Source of the DNA: Frankia sp. QA3
GTDB lineage: Bacteria > Actinomycetota > Actinomycetes > Frankiales > Frankiaceae
DNA length: 64,000 nucleotides
NCBI RefSeq assembly: GCF_000262465.1
Contig: NZ_CM001489.1
Span: 1,621,234-1,685,233 of the forward strand
Direction of reading: 5' to 3'
The translations under genes and the position numbers were made by a program. Of this stretch, positions 41,748 through 52,470 are shown one piece after another; position 1 is the stretch's first letter, and each line of letters starts with the position of its first letter. A model generated the notes under the pieces. The model did not search any database, was not told the DNA's origin, and worked only from the letters and a program-made list of their open reading frames with translations.

Positions 41748-44700
41748 ATGCGCGATTTGCGCCAGACCCTCGGACGGTCCCCGCGCGCGGCGGGAGAGTC
41801 GTACGAGGCGTGGCGGGCCCGGCTGGCCGGCCGGTCGGCGGACGCCCAGCACGAGCTGCTGCTCGACCTCATCGCGGGCCAGGTCGCCGCGGTGGCCGGG
41901 CCTGGCGCGGGCGTCGTGGACCGGCGGGCACCGTGGCGCGCCCTCGGGGTCTACCGCCACATCGCCGAGCGGCTGCGGGCCGCGCTGGGCGAGCAGACGG
42001 GGCTACGCCTGTCCGCCACCCTGTTCTTCGACCGGCCGACACCGCAGGCCCTCGCGGACCATCTGCGCCGCGAACTGCTCGGGATCGGCGACGAGATCAC
42101 CGCCGTGAGCCCGACGGCGGGACCGGCGGCGGGACCGGCCGCGGGCGGCGCCGCGGCGGGCGGCGGGTACCGGCCGGCGGACGACCCGATCGTCATCGTC
42201 GGCATGGCCTGCCGGCTGGCCGGTGGCGTCGACTCGCCGGAGGCGCTGTGGGAGCTGGTGCACGCCGGGCGCGACGCCATCGCCGGCCTGCCCGAGGACC
42301 GGGGCTGGGACCTGGCCGGGCTCTACGACCCGGACCCCGACCATCCTGGCACCGCCTACACCCGCCACGGCGGCTTCCTGACCGGCATCGACCAGTTCGA
42401 CCCGGCGTTCTTCGGGATCGGCCCGCGGGAGGCAGGCGCCCTCGACCCGCAGCAGCGGCTGATGCTGGAGGTCTCCTGGGAGGCGCTGGAGCGGGCCGGC
42501 TTCGACCCCCGCTCCCTGCGCGGCAGCCGCACCGGCGTGTTCACCGGGGTCTCGTTGCAGGACTACGGGCCGGCCTGGCACACCGCGCCGCCGGACGCGC
42601 AGGGCCAACTGCTCACCGGCAACGCCTCCGGGGTGATCGCCGGACGGGTCGCCTACACCTTCGGCCTGGAGGGGCCCGCGCTGAGCGTGGACACCCAGTG
42701 CTCCGCCTCGCTGGTCGCGACCCATCTCGCCAGCCAGTCGCTGCGCGCGGGGGAGTGCGACCTGGCGCTCGTCGGCGGGGTGACGGTCATGTCGACGCCG
42801 GGGATCCTGGTGGAGTTCAGCCGCAAGCGGGGGCTGGCGCCGGACGGGCGGTGCAAGGCGTTCTCCGCCGACGCCGATGGCACCGGCTGGGCGGACGGCG
42901 CGGGCGTGCTGCTGCTGGAGCGGCTGTCCGACGCGCGCCGCCGCGGCCACCGGGTGCACGCGGTGCTGCGGGGCACGGCGATCAACCAGGACGGGGCCAG
43001 CAACGGGCTGACCGCCCCCAACGGCCTGTCCCAGCAGCGGCTCATCCGCCAGGCCCTGGCCAACGCCGGCCTGCGGACCGCCGACGTCGACGCGGTCGAG
43101 GCGCACGGCACCGGCACCACGCTCGGCGACCCGATCGAGGCCCAGGCCGTCATCGCGACCTACGGCCAGGACCGGCCGGCCGGCCGGCCGCTGTACCTGG
43201 GCTCGCTGAAGTCCAACGTCGGCCACGCCCAGGCCGCCGCCGGCGTCTGCGGGATCATCAAGATGGTCCAGGCGCTGCGGCACGAGGTGCTGCCGCGCAC
43301 CCTGCACGTCCGCGAGCCGTCGCCGCACGTCGACTGGTCGGCCGGCGACGTCGAGCTGCTCACCGACAACGTCGCCTGGCAACGCCGCGAGGGCCGCCCG
43401 CGCCGGGCCGGCGTGTCCGCGTTCGGGGTGAGCGGCACCAACGCCCACATCATCATCGAGGAGGCCCCGGCCGAGCCGCGCCCGCCCGCGCCGCGCAGCG
43501 GCTCCGCCGACCGGCCTCGCGCCGTCACGCCGTCCGCACCCGTCACGCCGTGGGCACCCCGCACGCCGCCCGCACCTGTCACGCCGACCGCGTCCGCTGT
43601 GCCGACCGCGCCCGCTGTGCCGACCGCGTCCGGCGTGCCGGTGCCGATCGTGCTGTCCGGCCGGACGCCGGCGGCGCTGCGCGCCCAGGCCGAGCGGCTC
43701 GCGGCGTACCTGGACCGCCATCCGGACCTCGACCCGGTCGACGTCGCCCACACCCTGGCCGGGGCGGTCCCGATTCGAGCACCGGGCCGTGGCACTGGCC
43801 GGCTCGCGCCGGGGCGGCGACGGCGGTCGGCGCCTCGCGGGGCGCCCTGTCCGCCCTCCGCGGCGGGCCGACCTGCGGCCGGGGTCGTCCTCGGCGCGCC
43901 GTCCGCGGCCACACCGGCCCGCACGGCGCTGCTGTTCACCGGGCAGGGCAGCCAGCGCAACGGGATGGGCCGGGAGCTCTACGACGCCTTCCCCGCGTTC
44001 GCCGACGACCTGGACGAGATCTGCGAACGGTTCGCCGACCATCTCGCCCGGCCGCTGCACGAGGTGATGTTCGCCGCCCCCGGCACGCCCGACGCGGCCC
44101 TGCTCCACCGCACCGAGTACACCCAGCCGGCGCTGTTCGCCTTCGGTACGGCGCTGTACCGGCTGGTCACCTCCTGGGGGGTGACCCCAGCACTGCTGGC
44201 CGGCCACTCGATCGGCGAGCTGACCGCCGCCCATGTCGCGGGGGTGTGGTCGCTGGACGACGCGGTCACGCTGGTCGCGGCCCGCGGCCGGCTCATGCAG
44301 TCCTGCCGCCCCGGCGGCGCGATGATCGCAATCCGGGCGGGTGTCGACGAGGTCGCCGCGTCGCTGGCCGGGTACGAGGGGCGGGTGGACATCGCCGCCG
44401 TCAACGGCCCCGCGGCGACGGTGATCGCCGGGGACGCCGATGCCGCCGAGCGCATCGCCGCCGGCTGGGCGGCGCGCGGCCAGGCGACGAAGCGGCTCAC
44501 GGTCAGCCATGCCTTCCACTCCCCGCACATGGCGGGCATGCTCGCCGAGTTCCGAGCCATCGCCGGGCAGGTCACCCACCACCGGCCGACGATCCCGATC
44601 GTGTCCACCCTCACCGGCGAGCTGACCGGCGAACAGCTGCGCACCCCCGACTACTGGGCCCGCCACGCGCGCGGCGCGGTGCGCTTCCTCGACGCCGCCC

Positions 44701-47700
44701 GCAGCCTGCAGGCCGAGGGCGCCACCGCGTTCTGCGAACTCGGCCCCGACGCGGTCCTCACCGCGCTGCTGCCCGGCTGCCTGCCGACGGATGCCGCCGA
44801 GCCGGTGGCGGTGGCGTCGACCCGGGCCGGCCGGCCGGAGGCCGACACCCTGCTCGCCGCCCTCGCCGGCCTCGACACGCACGGTGTCGACGTGGACTGG
44901 CGGGCCGTCATCGGCCGCGCCGGCACCGTGGTCGACCTGCCCACCTACCCGTTCCAGCGCAGGCGTTACTGGCTGGCGGGCACCGGCGTCACCATCCCCG
45001 TCCCCCGCCAGGCCGACGCCGCGCCGGCCACCACCCCGCCGCCCGCCGCCCCGCCGCCCGCCACCCGGCCCGCCGTCACACCGGCGGGCTGGGCCGAGGC
45101 TGCGGGGACGGGTGAGGCCGGCGATCCCGGCACCTGGCGCTACCGCGCCGTCTGGCGGCCGCTGGCCGACGCCGACGTCACCGCGGCCCTCGCCGCGCAG
45201 GCCGGCGCCATCCCGCCGTTGGGCGGCCGGTGGCCCGTGCTCGTCCCGCCGGCCGGGGTCGACGAGGAGCTGCTCGCCCGCGTCACCTGGATCATCGAAC
45301 GTCTCGGCGGCACGCCGCTGGTGATCCGGCTCACCCGGGCCGACCGGGGTGCGATCGCCGCGCGGCTGGCCGAGGAGGGGCTCGCCGACGCGGCTGCGCC
45401 CGCGGCCGATCCGCACGCGGGGACCGCGGACGGTGACGAGCGAGTCGGTGGCGTCGTGTCCCTGCTCGCCCTCGACGGCACCCCCCACCCGGACCATCCG
45501 ATTCTCACCACCGGGCTCGCCCTCACCGTCACCCTCGCCCAGGCGCTGGGCGACCTGCGGGTCGGCGCACCGCTGTGGGCCGTCACCCGCGGTGCGGTCA
45601 CGACGGGCGCCGAGGATCCCGTCACCCAGCCGGAGCAGGCGATGATCTGGGGCCTCGGCCGCACCCTCGCGCTGGAGGCACCGCGGGTCTGGGGTGGTCT
45701 CATCGACCTGCCCACCAGCCTCGACGATCAGACCCTGCTCTGGTTCGGCACCGCGCTGACCGCGCCCGGGGGCGAGGACCAGTTCGCCCCCCGCCCGCAG
45801 GGCATCCGGGTGCCCCGCCTGCTGCGCATCCCCGAGCCGGACCCCGTGCCCGCAGAGGCCTGGCGACCGGACGGGACCGTGCTGATCACCGGCGGCACCG
45901 GCGCCCTCGGCGCGCACACCGCCCGCCGCCTGGCCCGCGACGGCGCCCGCCGGCTCGTCCTGGCCAGCCGACGCGGCCCCGACAGCCCCGGTGCCCGGGA
46001 GCTGCTCGACGAGCTGGCCGCGCTGGGCACCCACGCCACGATCGACGCCTGCGACGTCGCCGACCCCGGCCGGCTCGCCGACCTGCTGCGCCAGCTGGCC
46101 GACGCCGGCGAACCGGTCACCGCCGTCGTGCACGCCGCCGGCACCGCCGGCCCGACCACGCCGCTGGCCCGGCTGACGCTGGCCGAGTTCGCGGACGTCG
46201 TCGCCGGAAAGGTCGCCGGCGCCGGCGCGCTCGACCGCCTGCTCGACGGCCCGGACGGGGCGAAGGTGGCGGCGTTCGTGCTGTTCTCGTCGATCGCGGG
46301 GGTCTGGGGCAGCGGCAACCAGGCCGCCTACAGCGCCGGCAACGCCTACCTCGACGCCCTCGCCGCCCGCCGCCGCGCCGAGGGGCGCCCGGCCACCGCG
46401 GTGGCCTTCGGCCCCTGGGCGCAGGCCGGCCTCGGCGCCGAACCGGCGCTGCGCGACTATCTGACCCGCCGCGGCCTGCGCCCGCTGGCCCCGCAACCGG
46501 CCGTCACCGCGCTCACCCGGGCCGTCGCCGCGGGCGAGACGGCGTTGACCGTCGTCGACGTCGCCTGGGAGACGTTCCTGCCGTCCATCACCGCGGCCCG
46601 GCCCAGCCGCTTGTTCGAGGAGCTGCCCGAGGCGGCCGCGGGCCGGCCCGGCGAGTCGGCGCCGTCGGCGGCCCAGGCGGTGGACGGCACCCCCGCCGTG
46701 CTCGCCCTGCGGCCCCCGCGGCGCGCCCGGGCGCTGGCCGAGCTGGTCCACGCCGAGGCCGCGGCCATCCTCGGCCACGACACCCCCGACGAGCTCGACC
46801 CGACCCGCCGTTTCCTCGAACTCGGCTTCGACTCGCTCGCCTCCGTCGAGCTCAGCCGCCGCCTGGCCGCGGCGACCGGCCTGACCCTGGCCACCCAGGT
46901 CGTGTTCGAGCACCCGACGGTCACCGACCTCGCCGCCCACCTCGACACCCTCGCCACCGAGGCCACGCCCGCCGGCCTGGGTGGTGCCGCCGGTTCGGGT
47001 GGTGCCGCCGGTTCGGGTGGTGCCGCCGGTTCGGGCGGTGTCGCCGGTTCGGGCGGTGTCGCACGGCCGGGCAGCGGCGCGGCGGCGGGTGCTGCCGCGG
47101 CGGCGTCCGGCGCGGCCGCCGGGGTCCGTAGGCAGTACCGGCAGGCGTGCGCGCAGGGCAAGTTCGCCGCGGGTGTCGGCGTGCTGCGGGCCGCCGCCCG
47201 GCTGCGCTCCGTCTTCGCCACGGCCGCCGAGTTCGGCGCGCACCCGCGGCCGGTGCGGCTCGCCTCGGGGCCGGCGCCGTTCGCGCTGGTGTGCCTGCCG
47301 TCGATGGTCGCCCCGTCGGGGCCGCACAACTTCGCCCGCATCGCCCTGCACCTGCACGGCCGCCGCGACGTCCACGCGCTGGCACACCCGGGGTTCGGCG
47401 ACGGCGAGCTGCTGCCCGCCACCGCCGAGCTCGTCGTCGACCTGCACGCCGACACCGTGGTGCGCGCCTTCCCCGACACCCCCGTCGTCCTCGCCGGCTA
47501 CTCCTCGGGCGGCTGGCTGGCGCACGCGATCGCCGCCACCCTGGAGGACCGCGGGGTGCGGCCCGCGGCCGTGGCGCTGCTGGACACCTGGCTGCCCACC
47601 GACCGCATCCCCGAGGCCGACATCCACGAGGAGCTGCGCGGCATCGCCGTCAACGACCAGGCGTTCGCGCTGATGACCGAGGCCCAGGTCACCGCGCAGG

Positions 47701-47969
47701 GCGCCTACCTGGACCTGTTCGAGGACTGGCGGCCCCGCCCCGTCGCCGCGCCGGTCATGCTCCTGCGCGCCGCCGAGCGGATGCCCCGGCGCACCGTCGC
47801 CGAGGACGTCACCGGGCCCGACCAGGCGTGGACCACCGACTGGGAGATGGACCACGACTCCTTCGACGTGGCCGGTGACCACCAGTCGATGATGAACGAG
47901 CACGCCGCGTCCACCGCCCGCGACCTGCACAGCTGGGTGGAGCGGCTGGAGCGGGGCGCCGGCGCCTGA
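41748..47969 (+). CDS. Type I polyketide synthase, single module with thioesterase (ACP-like/KS/AT/KR/ACP/TE)
   Basis: The protein is 2073 residues. An ACP-like domain (about 40-120) lacks the phosphopantetheine Ser (ALGVYRH where GFDSL is expected). KS spans about 145-575 with Cys318 in [21 protein letters not shown] and [11 protein letters not shown] spans about 725-1010 with GHSIGE (Ser821) and HAFHSPHM, indicating malonyl-CoA. KR is about 1370-1550 with [14 protein letters not shown] and Tyr1528; no LDD motif and a GVWGSG Trp suggest A-type. ACP has GFDSL (Ser1696). TE has GYSSGG (Ser1919) and GDHQSMM. The KS-AT linker (43765-43870) is out of frame locally but frame is restored. GGGAG precedes ATG 41748. 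It extends and releases a ketoreduced chain, possibly iteratively; the neighbours suggest a fatty-acyl starter. Confidence 0.93.
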   Translation: MRDLRQTLGRSPRAAGESYEAWRARLAGRSADAQHELLLDLIAGQVAAVAGPGAGVVDRRAPWRALGVYRHIAERLRAALGEQTGLRLSATLFFDRPTPQALADHLRRELLGIGDEITAVSPTAGPAAGPAAGGAAAGGGYRPADDPIVIVGMACRLAGGVDSPEALWELVHAGRDAIAGLPEDRGWDLAGLYDPDPDHPGTAYTRHGGFLTGIDQFDPAFFGIGPREAGALDPQQRLMLEVSWEALERAGFDPRSLRGSRTGVFTGVSLQDYGPAWHTAPPDAQGQLLTGNASGVIAGRVAYTFGLEGPALSVDTQCSASLVATHLASQSLRAGECDLALVGGVTVMSTPGILVEFSRKRGLAPDGRCKAFSADADGTGWADGAGVLLLERLSDARRRGHRVHAVLRGTAINQDGASNGLTAPNGLSQQRLIRQALANAGLRTADVDAVEAHGTGTTLGDPIEAQAVIATYGQDRPAGRPLYLGSLKSNVGHAQAAAGVCGIIKMVQALRHEVLPRTLHVREPSPHVDWSAGDVELLTDNVAWQRREGRPRRAGVSAFGVSGTNAHIIIEEAPAEPRPPAPRSGSADRPRAVTPSAPVTPWAPRTPPAPVTPTASAVPTAPAVPTASGVPVPIVLSGRTPAALRAQAERLAAYLDRHPDLDPVDVAHTLAGAVPIRAPGRGTGRLAPGRRRRSAPRGAPCPPSAAGRPAAGVVLGAPSAATPARTALLFTGQGSQRNGMGRELYDAFPAFADDLDEICERFADHLARPLHEVMFAAPGTPDAALLHRTEYTQPALFAFGTALYRLVTSWGVTPALLAGHSIGELTAAHVAGVWSLDDAVTLVAARGRLMQSCRPGGAMIAIRAGVDEVAASLAGYEGRVDIAAVNGPAATVIAGDADAAERIAAGWAARGQATKRLTVSHAFHSPHMAGMLAEFRAIAGQVTHHRPTIPIVSTLTGELTGEQLRTPDYWARHARGAVRFLDAARSLQAEGATAFCELGPDAVLTALLPGCLPTDAAEPVAVASTRAGRPEADTLLAALAGLDTHGVDVDWRAVIGRAGTVVDLPTYPFQRRRYWLAGTGVTIPVPRQADAAPATTPPPAAPPPATRPAVTPAGWAEAAGTGEAGDPGTWRYRAVWRPLADADVTAALAAQAGAIPPLGGRWPVLVPPAGVDEELLARVTWIIERLGGTPLVIRLTRADRGAIAARLAEEGLADAAAPAADPHAGTADGDERVGGVVSLLALDGTPHPDHPILTTGLALTVTLAQALGDLRVGAPLWAVTRGAVTTGAEDPVTQPEQAMIWGLGRTLALEAPRVWGGLIDLPTSLDDQTLLWFGTALTAPGGEDQFAPRPQGIRVPRLLRIPEPDPVPAEAWRPDGTVLITGGTGALGAHTARRLARDGARRLVLASRRGPDSPGARELLDELAALGTHATIDACDVADPGRLADLLRQLADAGEPVTAVVHAAGTAGPTTPLARLTLAEFADVVAGKVAGAGALDRLLDGPDGAKVAAFVLFSSIAGVWGSGNQAAYSAGNAYLDALAARRRAEGRPATAVAFGPWAQAGLGAEPALRDYLTRRGLRPLAPQPAVTALTRAVAAGETALTVVDVAWETFLPSITAARPSRLFEELPEAAAGRPGESAPSAAQAVDGTPAVLALRPPRRARALAELVHAEAAAILGHDTPDELDPTRRFLELGFDSLASVELSRRLAAATGLTLATQVVFEHPTVTDLAAHLDTLATEATPAGLGGAAGSGGAAGSGGAAGSGGVAGSGGVARPGSGAAAGAAAAASGAAAGVRRQYRQACAQGKFAAGVGVLRAAARLRSVFATAAEFGAHPRPVRLASGPAPFALVCLPSMVAPSGPHNFARIALHLHGRRDVHALAHPGFGDGELLPATAELVVDLHADTVVRAFPDTPVVLAGYSSGGWLAHAIAATLEDRGVRPAAVALLDTWLPTDRIPEADIHEELRGIAVNDQAFALMTEAQVTAQGAYLDLFEDWRPRPVAAPVMLLRAAERMPRRTVAEDVTGPDQAWTTDWEMDHDSFDVAGDHQSMMNEHAASTARDLHSWVERLERGAGA

Positions 47970-48037
47970 CCCGCCGGCCGGGCCGGGCCGGCGCGGCTGG
48001 TCCGCCGCACCGCTGCCGCACCAGCGGCGCGGCGGCT

Positions 48038-49225
48038 CTAGATCGCCGAGTGGGGGCTCGGCTGGGTGGCCGCGATCGACTGGCCGGCGGCGACGGCCCG
48101 GGCGAGGACGCCGATGTCGGCCTGGTCGGTGAACAGCCCGTCGATGCCGGCCTTGAGGTAGGCGACCTGCTCGTCGATGGCCCGGCCGAAGTCGCTCGTG
48201 GAGGTGCCGCGGCGGTAGTCCGCCGGCAGGAAGTTGTTCTCCGCCCGGAAGGTGTAGGGGTGCAGGACGAGCCCGGCGGCGTGCGCGTCGGTGACCAGCG
48301 AGGTCGGCCGCCCCAGCGTCCCGTCGGCGGCCTTGGGGATGACCTGCAGCTTGTCGGGGCCGATGCCGGTGGCGTAGGCGGCGATGGCGCGCAGGCCGGC
48401 CGGCGTCACGAGGTCGGCGTAGGTCCGCCTGTCCCCGGCGTCGACGAGGTCGAACGGCGCCCCCTCGGCCGACAGCAGCTGCACCACCGAGGTGCGCAGC
48501 CCCAGCCTGCGCAGCTGGGCGAGGTTCGTCGTCTCGAAGGACTGGACGAACACCGCCGCCTCGCGCCGGTTCAGGCCGTAGCGGTTCAGCGTGTCGACGA
48601 GGCGCTGCTCCAGGGCCAGCCCGGCCTTGGCGAAGTACGTCGGGTGCTTGGTCTCCGGGTAGACGCCGATCTCGCGGCCGAGCTCCTTCGACAGCCGGGC
48701 CCGCAGGTCGAGGACCTCGGCGAACGTCGGGATCTCGAACAGCCCGTCGTAGAGGGTGTTCTCCTGGCGCACCTCGGGCAGCCGCTCCTTGGCGCGTAGC
48801 GTCTTCAGCTCCGCCAGGGTGAAGTCCTCGGTGAACCAGCCGGTGGTCGCCACGCCGTCGAGCGAGGTCGTCTTCTTCCGGCCGGCGAACTCGGGGTGGT
48901 CGGCGACGTTGGTCGTCCCGCCGATCTCCGGTTCGTGCCGGCAGACGAGGACGCCGTCCTTCGTGGGCACCAGATCGGGCTCCACGAAGTCCGCGCCCAT
49001 CCGCGCGGCCAGCTCGTAGGAGGCCAGGGTGTGCTCGGGGCGGTAGCCGGACGCACCCCGATGTCCGATGACCAGCGTCGAGCGGCGGCGCTCGCCGCCG
49101 GCGGGTGCACCGGCGGCGGGTGCACCGGCGGCCAGTGCGGGTCCGGCCGCCGCCACCGAGGCGGCGAGCGGAGCGGCGGCGAGTGGTGTTGCGACGATCC
49201 CCGCAAGCACCCGACGACGGTCCAC
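48038..49225 (-). CDS. Exported glycerophosphodiester phosphodiesterase
   Basis: The 395-residue protein starts with a twin-arginine-like signal (VDRRRVLAGIVATPLAAAPL, then an Ala-rich hydrophobic core). The GDPD TIM barrel has VIGHRGASGYRPEHTLASYE (catalytic His and Glu), MGADFVEPDLVPTKDGVLVC (metal ligands), RHEPEIGGTTNVADHPEFAG and YPETKHPTYF. It hydrolyses glycerophosphodiesters to glycerol-3-phosphate outside the membrane, resembling GlpQ-type proteins. GTG 49225 has GGAGG upstream; a longer frame to 49291 is possible. It interrupts the lipid/PKS cluster on the opposite strand. Confidence 0.92.
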   Translation of the reverse strand: MDRRRVLAGIVATPLAAAPLAASVAAAGPALAAGAPAAGAPAGGERRRSTLVIGHRGASGYRPEHTLASYELAARMGADFVEPDLVPTKDGVLVCRHEPEIGGTTNVADHPEFAGRKKTTSLDGVATTGWFTEDFTLAELKTLRAKERLPEVRQENTLYDGLFEIPTFAEVLDLRARLSKELGREIGVYPETKHPTYFAKAGLALEQRLVDTLNRYGLNRREAAVFVQSFETTNLAQLRRLGLRTSVVQLLSAEGAPFDLVDAGDRRTYADLVTPAGLRAIAAYATGIGPDKLQVIPKAADGTLGRPTSLVTDAHAAGLVLHPYTFRAENNFLPADYRRGTSTSDFGRAIDEQVAYLKAGIDGLFTDQADIGVLARAVAAGQSIAATQPSPHSAI

Positions 49226-49566
49226 GAATCCTCCAGCGCGCCCGGGTGGCGACCATCGCCCCCGGCGGCGCTCAACCAGCGAAGCGAGCACAGATTTCGG
49301 CGCGGAGGATCGGGCCTTGCCCGCCGGGGTCGCCCAGCCGTCGAGTTGATGAACACCCCCGCGGATCGCCGACGGGAAACGCGGCCCCGGCGATTCGATA
49401 AACCAATGGCGACGGCGGACCAGGGGCGGTCGTGGTTAGCGTTGGGCCCGTCCTGGAGTAAATGCTCCGATGCTCCGATGTGGATGCTCCGATGTGGATG
49501 CGTCGAAGGTTGATGCGTCGAAGGTTGATGCGTCGAACAGCGACGCGACCGGGAGGGAGACCGCGC
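49226..49566. repeat. Divergent gap with two short tandem repeats
   Basis: At about 49465-49500 a TGCTCCGATGTGGA-like unit is repeated, followed at 49496-49540 by GGTTGATGCGTCGAA repeated about three times. They lie just before the broken desaturase gene. No promoter is obvious; the rest is noncoding. Confidence 0.6.
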
Positions 49567-50305
49567 ATGGCGAGCGACGATCCTGCTGCCCGCGCCGCCG
49601 GAGCCCGCGCCGTGGCGTCGGAGCCGCGACGCAAGACGGTCAGCAGTCCCTTCCTGCACCGCCTCCAGCGCCGTCACTTCCTGTTGTTCGACGTGCTCCC
49701 GATCGTCGGCACGTGGCCGCCGTCGCCTTTCTGTGGGTGCATCCGCTCGGCGTCACCGACATCGCGCTGCTGTTCACCCTCTGGCTGGTGACCGGTCTGG
49801 GGATCAGCGTCGGATATCACCGGTTGTTCACCCATCGCACCTTCACGGCCGCGCCGTCGCCCGCCGTTATCACCTGTGGGTCGTGCTGGGTCTGCTGCTG
49901 CCGGCCCTCGTCGGCGGCCTGGCCTACGGGAGTTGGGAGGGCGCGGTCAGCGGCCTGCTCTGGGGCGGCCTTGTGCGCATGTTCGTGCTGGAACACACGA
50001 TCTGGGCGATCAACTCTTTCCTGCACATGTTCGGTACCCGGCCGTACGAGTCCCGGGAGAACAGCCGCAACGGCGGGATCTTCGCCCTGCTGACCTTCGG
50101 GGAATCCTGGCACAACAACCACCACGCCTTTCCAGACTCGCCGTCGTTCGGGCTCACCTGGTACCGGCTCGACCCCGGCTACTGGCTGATCCGGCTCCTG
50201 GCGGCCGGCGGGCTCGCCCGGGACCTCCGGCTGCCGTCCGGGCGGCGCCGGGCGGCCCAGCGGACCGGGCGCCGCGAGGCCGCCGGGCTCGACCCCGCGG
50301 CCTGA
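49567..50305 (+). pseudogene. Broken fatty-acid desaturase
   Basis: Three frames must be joined. Frame 1 gives MASDDPAARAAGARAVASEP to FDVLPIVGTW; after a small indel near 49713 a second frame gives VAAVAFLWVHPLGVTDIALL and histidine box 1 (GYHRLFTHRTF). After a junction near 49858 a third frame gives YHLWVVLGLLLPALVGGLAY, NSFLHMFGTRPYES and histidine box 3 (SWHNNHHAFP). The section holding histidine box 2 (HRxHH) and about 100 residues is missing. Intact acyl-CoA/ACP delta-9-type desaturases are near 300 residues with all three boxes. The product cannot bind the di-iron centre. Deletion plus frameshift, not just sequencing error, is likely. Confidence 0.85.
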
Positions 50306-50338
50306 CCCCGGATTCCCCTGACCTGACCCCCGGATTCC

Positions 50339-50395
50339 CCTGACCGGACGCATGGAGCCTGACCGGACGCATGGAGCCTGACCGGACGCATGGAG
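50339..50395. repeat. 19-base tandem repeat, three copies, before the ACP gene
   Basis: Three exact copies of CCTGACCGGACGCATGGAG end at the ACP ribosome binding site. Each supplies an ATG (50352, 50371, 50390), but only the third is in frame with the ACP. A further pair of CCTGACC-CCGGATTCC repeats lies just upstream. Confidence 0.9.
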
Positions 50396-50404
50396 GAGGA
50401 GACG

Positions 50405-50686
50405 GTGGGCGCTGCCGCTCGGGAGGGCATCGCCCAGTGGTGTCGGGAGCACGTCGCGGACATCCTGGAGCAGCCGGTGTCCGAGATCGACCTCGACGCG
50501 GACTTCGACCGGCTCGGCGTCGACTCTGCCGTCGCGGTCTCGCTGCTGATCGCGGTCGAGGACCATTACGGCGTCGACGTGGCCCCCGAGGCGCTGTTCG
50601 ACAACCCCACCCTCAAGGCGCTCGCCGCCTACCTCCACGACCGGGGCGCCCGGGAGCCGGGTGCCCCGGCACCGGCCCCGCGATGA
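50405..50686 (+). CDS. Free-standing acyl carrier protein
   Basis: The 93-residue protein has the ACP four-helix pattern: IAQWCREHVADILEQPVSEI, then DFDRLGVDSAVAVSLLIAVE with the phosphopantetheine Ser in GVDSA, and VAPEALFDNPTLKALAAYL. It would carry the fatty acyl chain loaded by a fatty-acyl-AMP ligase and modified by the desaturase, methyltransferase and P450 encoded around it. GTG 50405 is preferred because GGAGGAGGA lies 5-7 bases upstream; ATG 50390 is in frame but has the purine run downstream of it. It is the only intact gene of the 49567-54000 stretch. Confidence 0.88.
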   Translation: MGAAAREGIAQWCREHVADILEQPVSEIDLDADFDRLGVDSAVAVSLLIAVEDHYGVDVAPEALFDNPTLKALAAYLHDRGAREPGAPAPAPR

Positions 50687-51558
50687 CGGCGCCCGTCCGT
50701 CATCACTACGACGTCGGCGACGACTTCTACCGCCTCTGGCTGGACAGCTCGCTGACCTACTCCTGCGCGATGTGGGAGCCGGTCCCCGGGGAGAACCTCG
50801 ACGTCGGCGGGGACGCCCTGGCGACCGCCCAGGAACGCAAGCTGCGCTTCCACCTCGACGTGGTGGGGGCCGATCGGGCCCGCGCGGTGCTCGACGTCGG
50901 CTGTGGCTGGGGATCCGTGCTGGCCCGGCTGGCGGTGCGGCACGGGGTGCCACGGTCGGTCGGCCTCACCCTCAGCGAGCGTCAGGCGGCCCACGTCCGG
51001 GCGCAGGCCTATCCCGGCGTGGAGGTCCGCCTCGAGAACTGGCTGGACTACACCCCGCAGGACCGCTTCGACGGCATCATCTCGATCGGCGCGTTCGAGC
51101 ACTTCGCCACGCCGGCGGACCCGCCGGCCGAGTAGATCCGCATCTACCGCGAGTTCTTCACCCGCTGCCACCGCTGACTGACACCGGACGGCGTGCTGTC
51201 CCTGCAGACGATCGCCTACGCGAGCATGCGCCGCGAGCAGGCCAACGGGTTCATCCAACGGGAGATCTTCCCGGCTGCCGACCTGCCCACCCTCGCCGAG
51301 ATCACCGCCGCCGCCGAGGGGATCTTCGAGGTCCGGGCGCTGCACAACGGCCGGTTCGACTACGCCCGCACCTGCGAGGAGTGGGCCCGCCGGCTGCGGG
51401 CCCGCCGCGACGAGGCGGTGGCGCTCGTCGGGCCGGAGGTCGTCGCCCGCTACGAGCGCTACCTGCGGCTGTCGGCGGTCGGTTTCCGGATGCGCCGGAT
51501 CTGCCTGCTGCGCCTGGTGCTCGTCCCCTACCGCGGCCCCGGAGAACCGGTCGGATGA
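50683..51558 (+). pseudogene. Cyclopropane-synthase-type methyltransferase with two nonsense codons
   Basis: ATG 50683 overlaps the ACP stop. The frame reads MTAPVRHHYDVGDDFYRLWL, TYSCAMWEPVPGENLDVGGD, the SAM motif VLDVGCGWGSVLARLAV and FDGIISIGAFEHFATPADPP. It is then cut by TAG (51133-51135) and TGA (51175-51177). The intervening codons (IRIYREFFTRCHR) and the rest (VLSLQTIAYASMRREQANGF to 51558) are intact in the same frame. TGA sits where the family has Trp (CHR-W-L-PDG) and TAG is one base from Lys AAG or Gln CAG. It belongs to the CmaA/CFA-synthase family that methylates or cyclopropanates lipid double bonds. Two point nonsense mutations indicate a recent pseudogene. Confidence 0.88.
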
Positions 51559-52470
51559 CGCACCGCGCGGCCGCGTCCGCCGCACCGGCGGCGCCGCGGT
51601 TCAACCCGTTCAGCGCCGCGTTCCGCGCGGACCCCTACCCGGTCTACCGCGAGCTGCGCCGCACGTCGCCGGTCCTGCGGACGATGGGCATGTGGGTGCT
51701 GACCCGCCACGCCGACGTCCGCGCCGTGCTGCACGACCGCACGTTCAGCGCCGGGCTGGTCCCGCGGCTGGTCAGCCGGGCCGCCGGTGGCGACGCCCGC
51801 GGCTCGGCGGTCGCCCGCGACTGCGCCGTCGCCGGCGACTCGGGCAGGTCCGCCAACGCCGAGCGGATGGTCCAGCTGGCCCACACCTCGCTCGTCTTCA
51901 CCGACAACCCGCAGCACGCCCGGCTGCGAGCCCTCGTCAACCGGGTGTTCACCACCGCTGAGGTCACCCGGCTGCGGCCCCGGATCGTCGCGCTCGCCCG
52001 CGGACTGCTCGACCGGGCGCGGTCCGACGGCGGCGGTCTGGACGCGATCACCGACCTCGCCGCGCCCCTGCCGATCGCCGTCCTCAGCGACTGGATGGCG
52101 CTGCCGGACGACGTGCGTGCCGAGGTCGGCGGGTGGACGCACGACGTCCGGTTCCTGCTCGAGCCCGGCCTGCCTCGGCGCGGCCAACCGGGACCCGGCG
52201 GTGTTCGACCGGCCGGACACCTTCGACGTCACCCGCCCGGCGGCGGGCCACCTCGCGTTCGGTCACGGTATGCACGGCTGCCTCGGCGGCATGCTCGCCA
52301 GGACCCAGGCCGAGGTCGTCCTCGGCTGCCTCACCGGCCGTGCCGAACGCCTCGCGCCCGCGGTGGACCTACACGGCGACCCTGGCGGGTGGAGCCTTCC
52401 GAGGCAGGAGGACAGTCTCATCGTCCGAGGGCTGACCAGCCTGCCCGTCGCGCTGGCAGGGTCCTGGTGA
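51555..52470 (+). pseudogene. Broken cytochrome P450
   Basis: ATG 51555 overlaps the methyltransferase stop. The N-terminal half is normal: FNPFSAAFRADPYPVYRELR, MWVLTRHADVRAVLHDRTFS, FTDNPQHARLRALVNRVFTT and AAPLPIAVLSDWMALPDDV. At about 52165-52175 the frame changes and the text jumps to LGAANRDPAVFDRPDTFDV and the haem loop LAFGHGMHGCLGGMLART. The I helix (A/G-G-x-x-T) and ExxR region, about 100 residues, are absent. Total coding length is about 305 codons versus about 400 for the family. The deletion and net frameshift make it nonfunctional. Confidence 0.88.

Noticed and set aside
42003..49256. Open frame of about 2400 codons antisense to the polyketide synthase
   Set aside because: It mirrors the PKS on the other strand, shows no domains and is rich in Arg, Gly, Ala and Val, as expected of antisense frames in very GC-rich DNA.
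50371..51135. Alternative 254-codon frame starting in the second 19-base repeat
   Set aside because: In this frame the ACP region loses its GVDS motif; the frame is open only by chance and by joining the methyltransferase frame.
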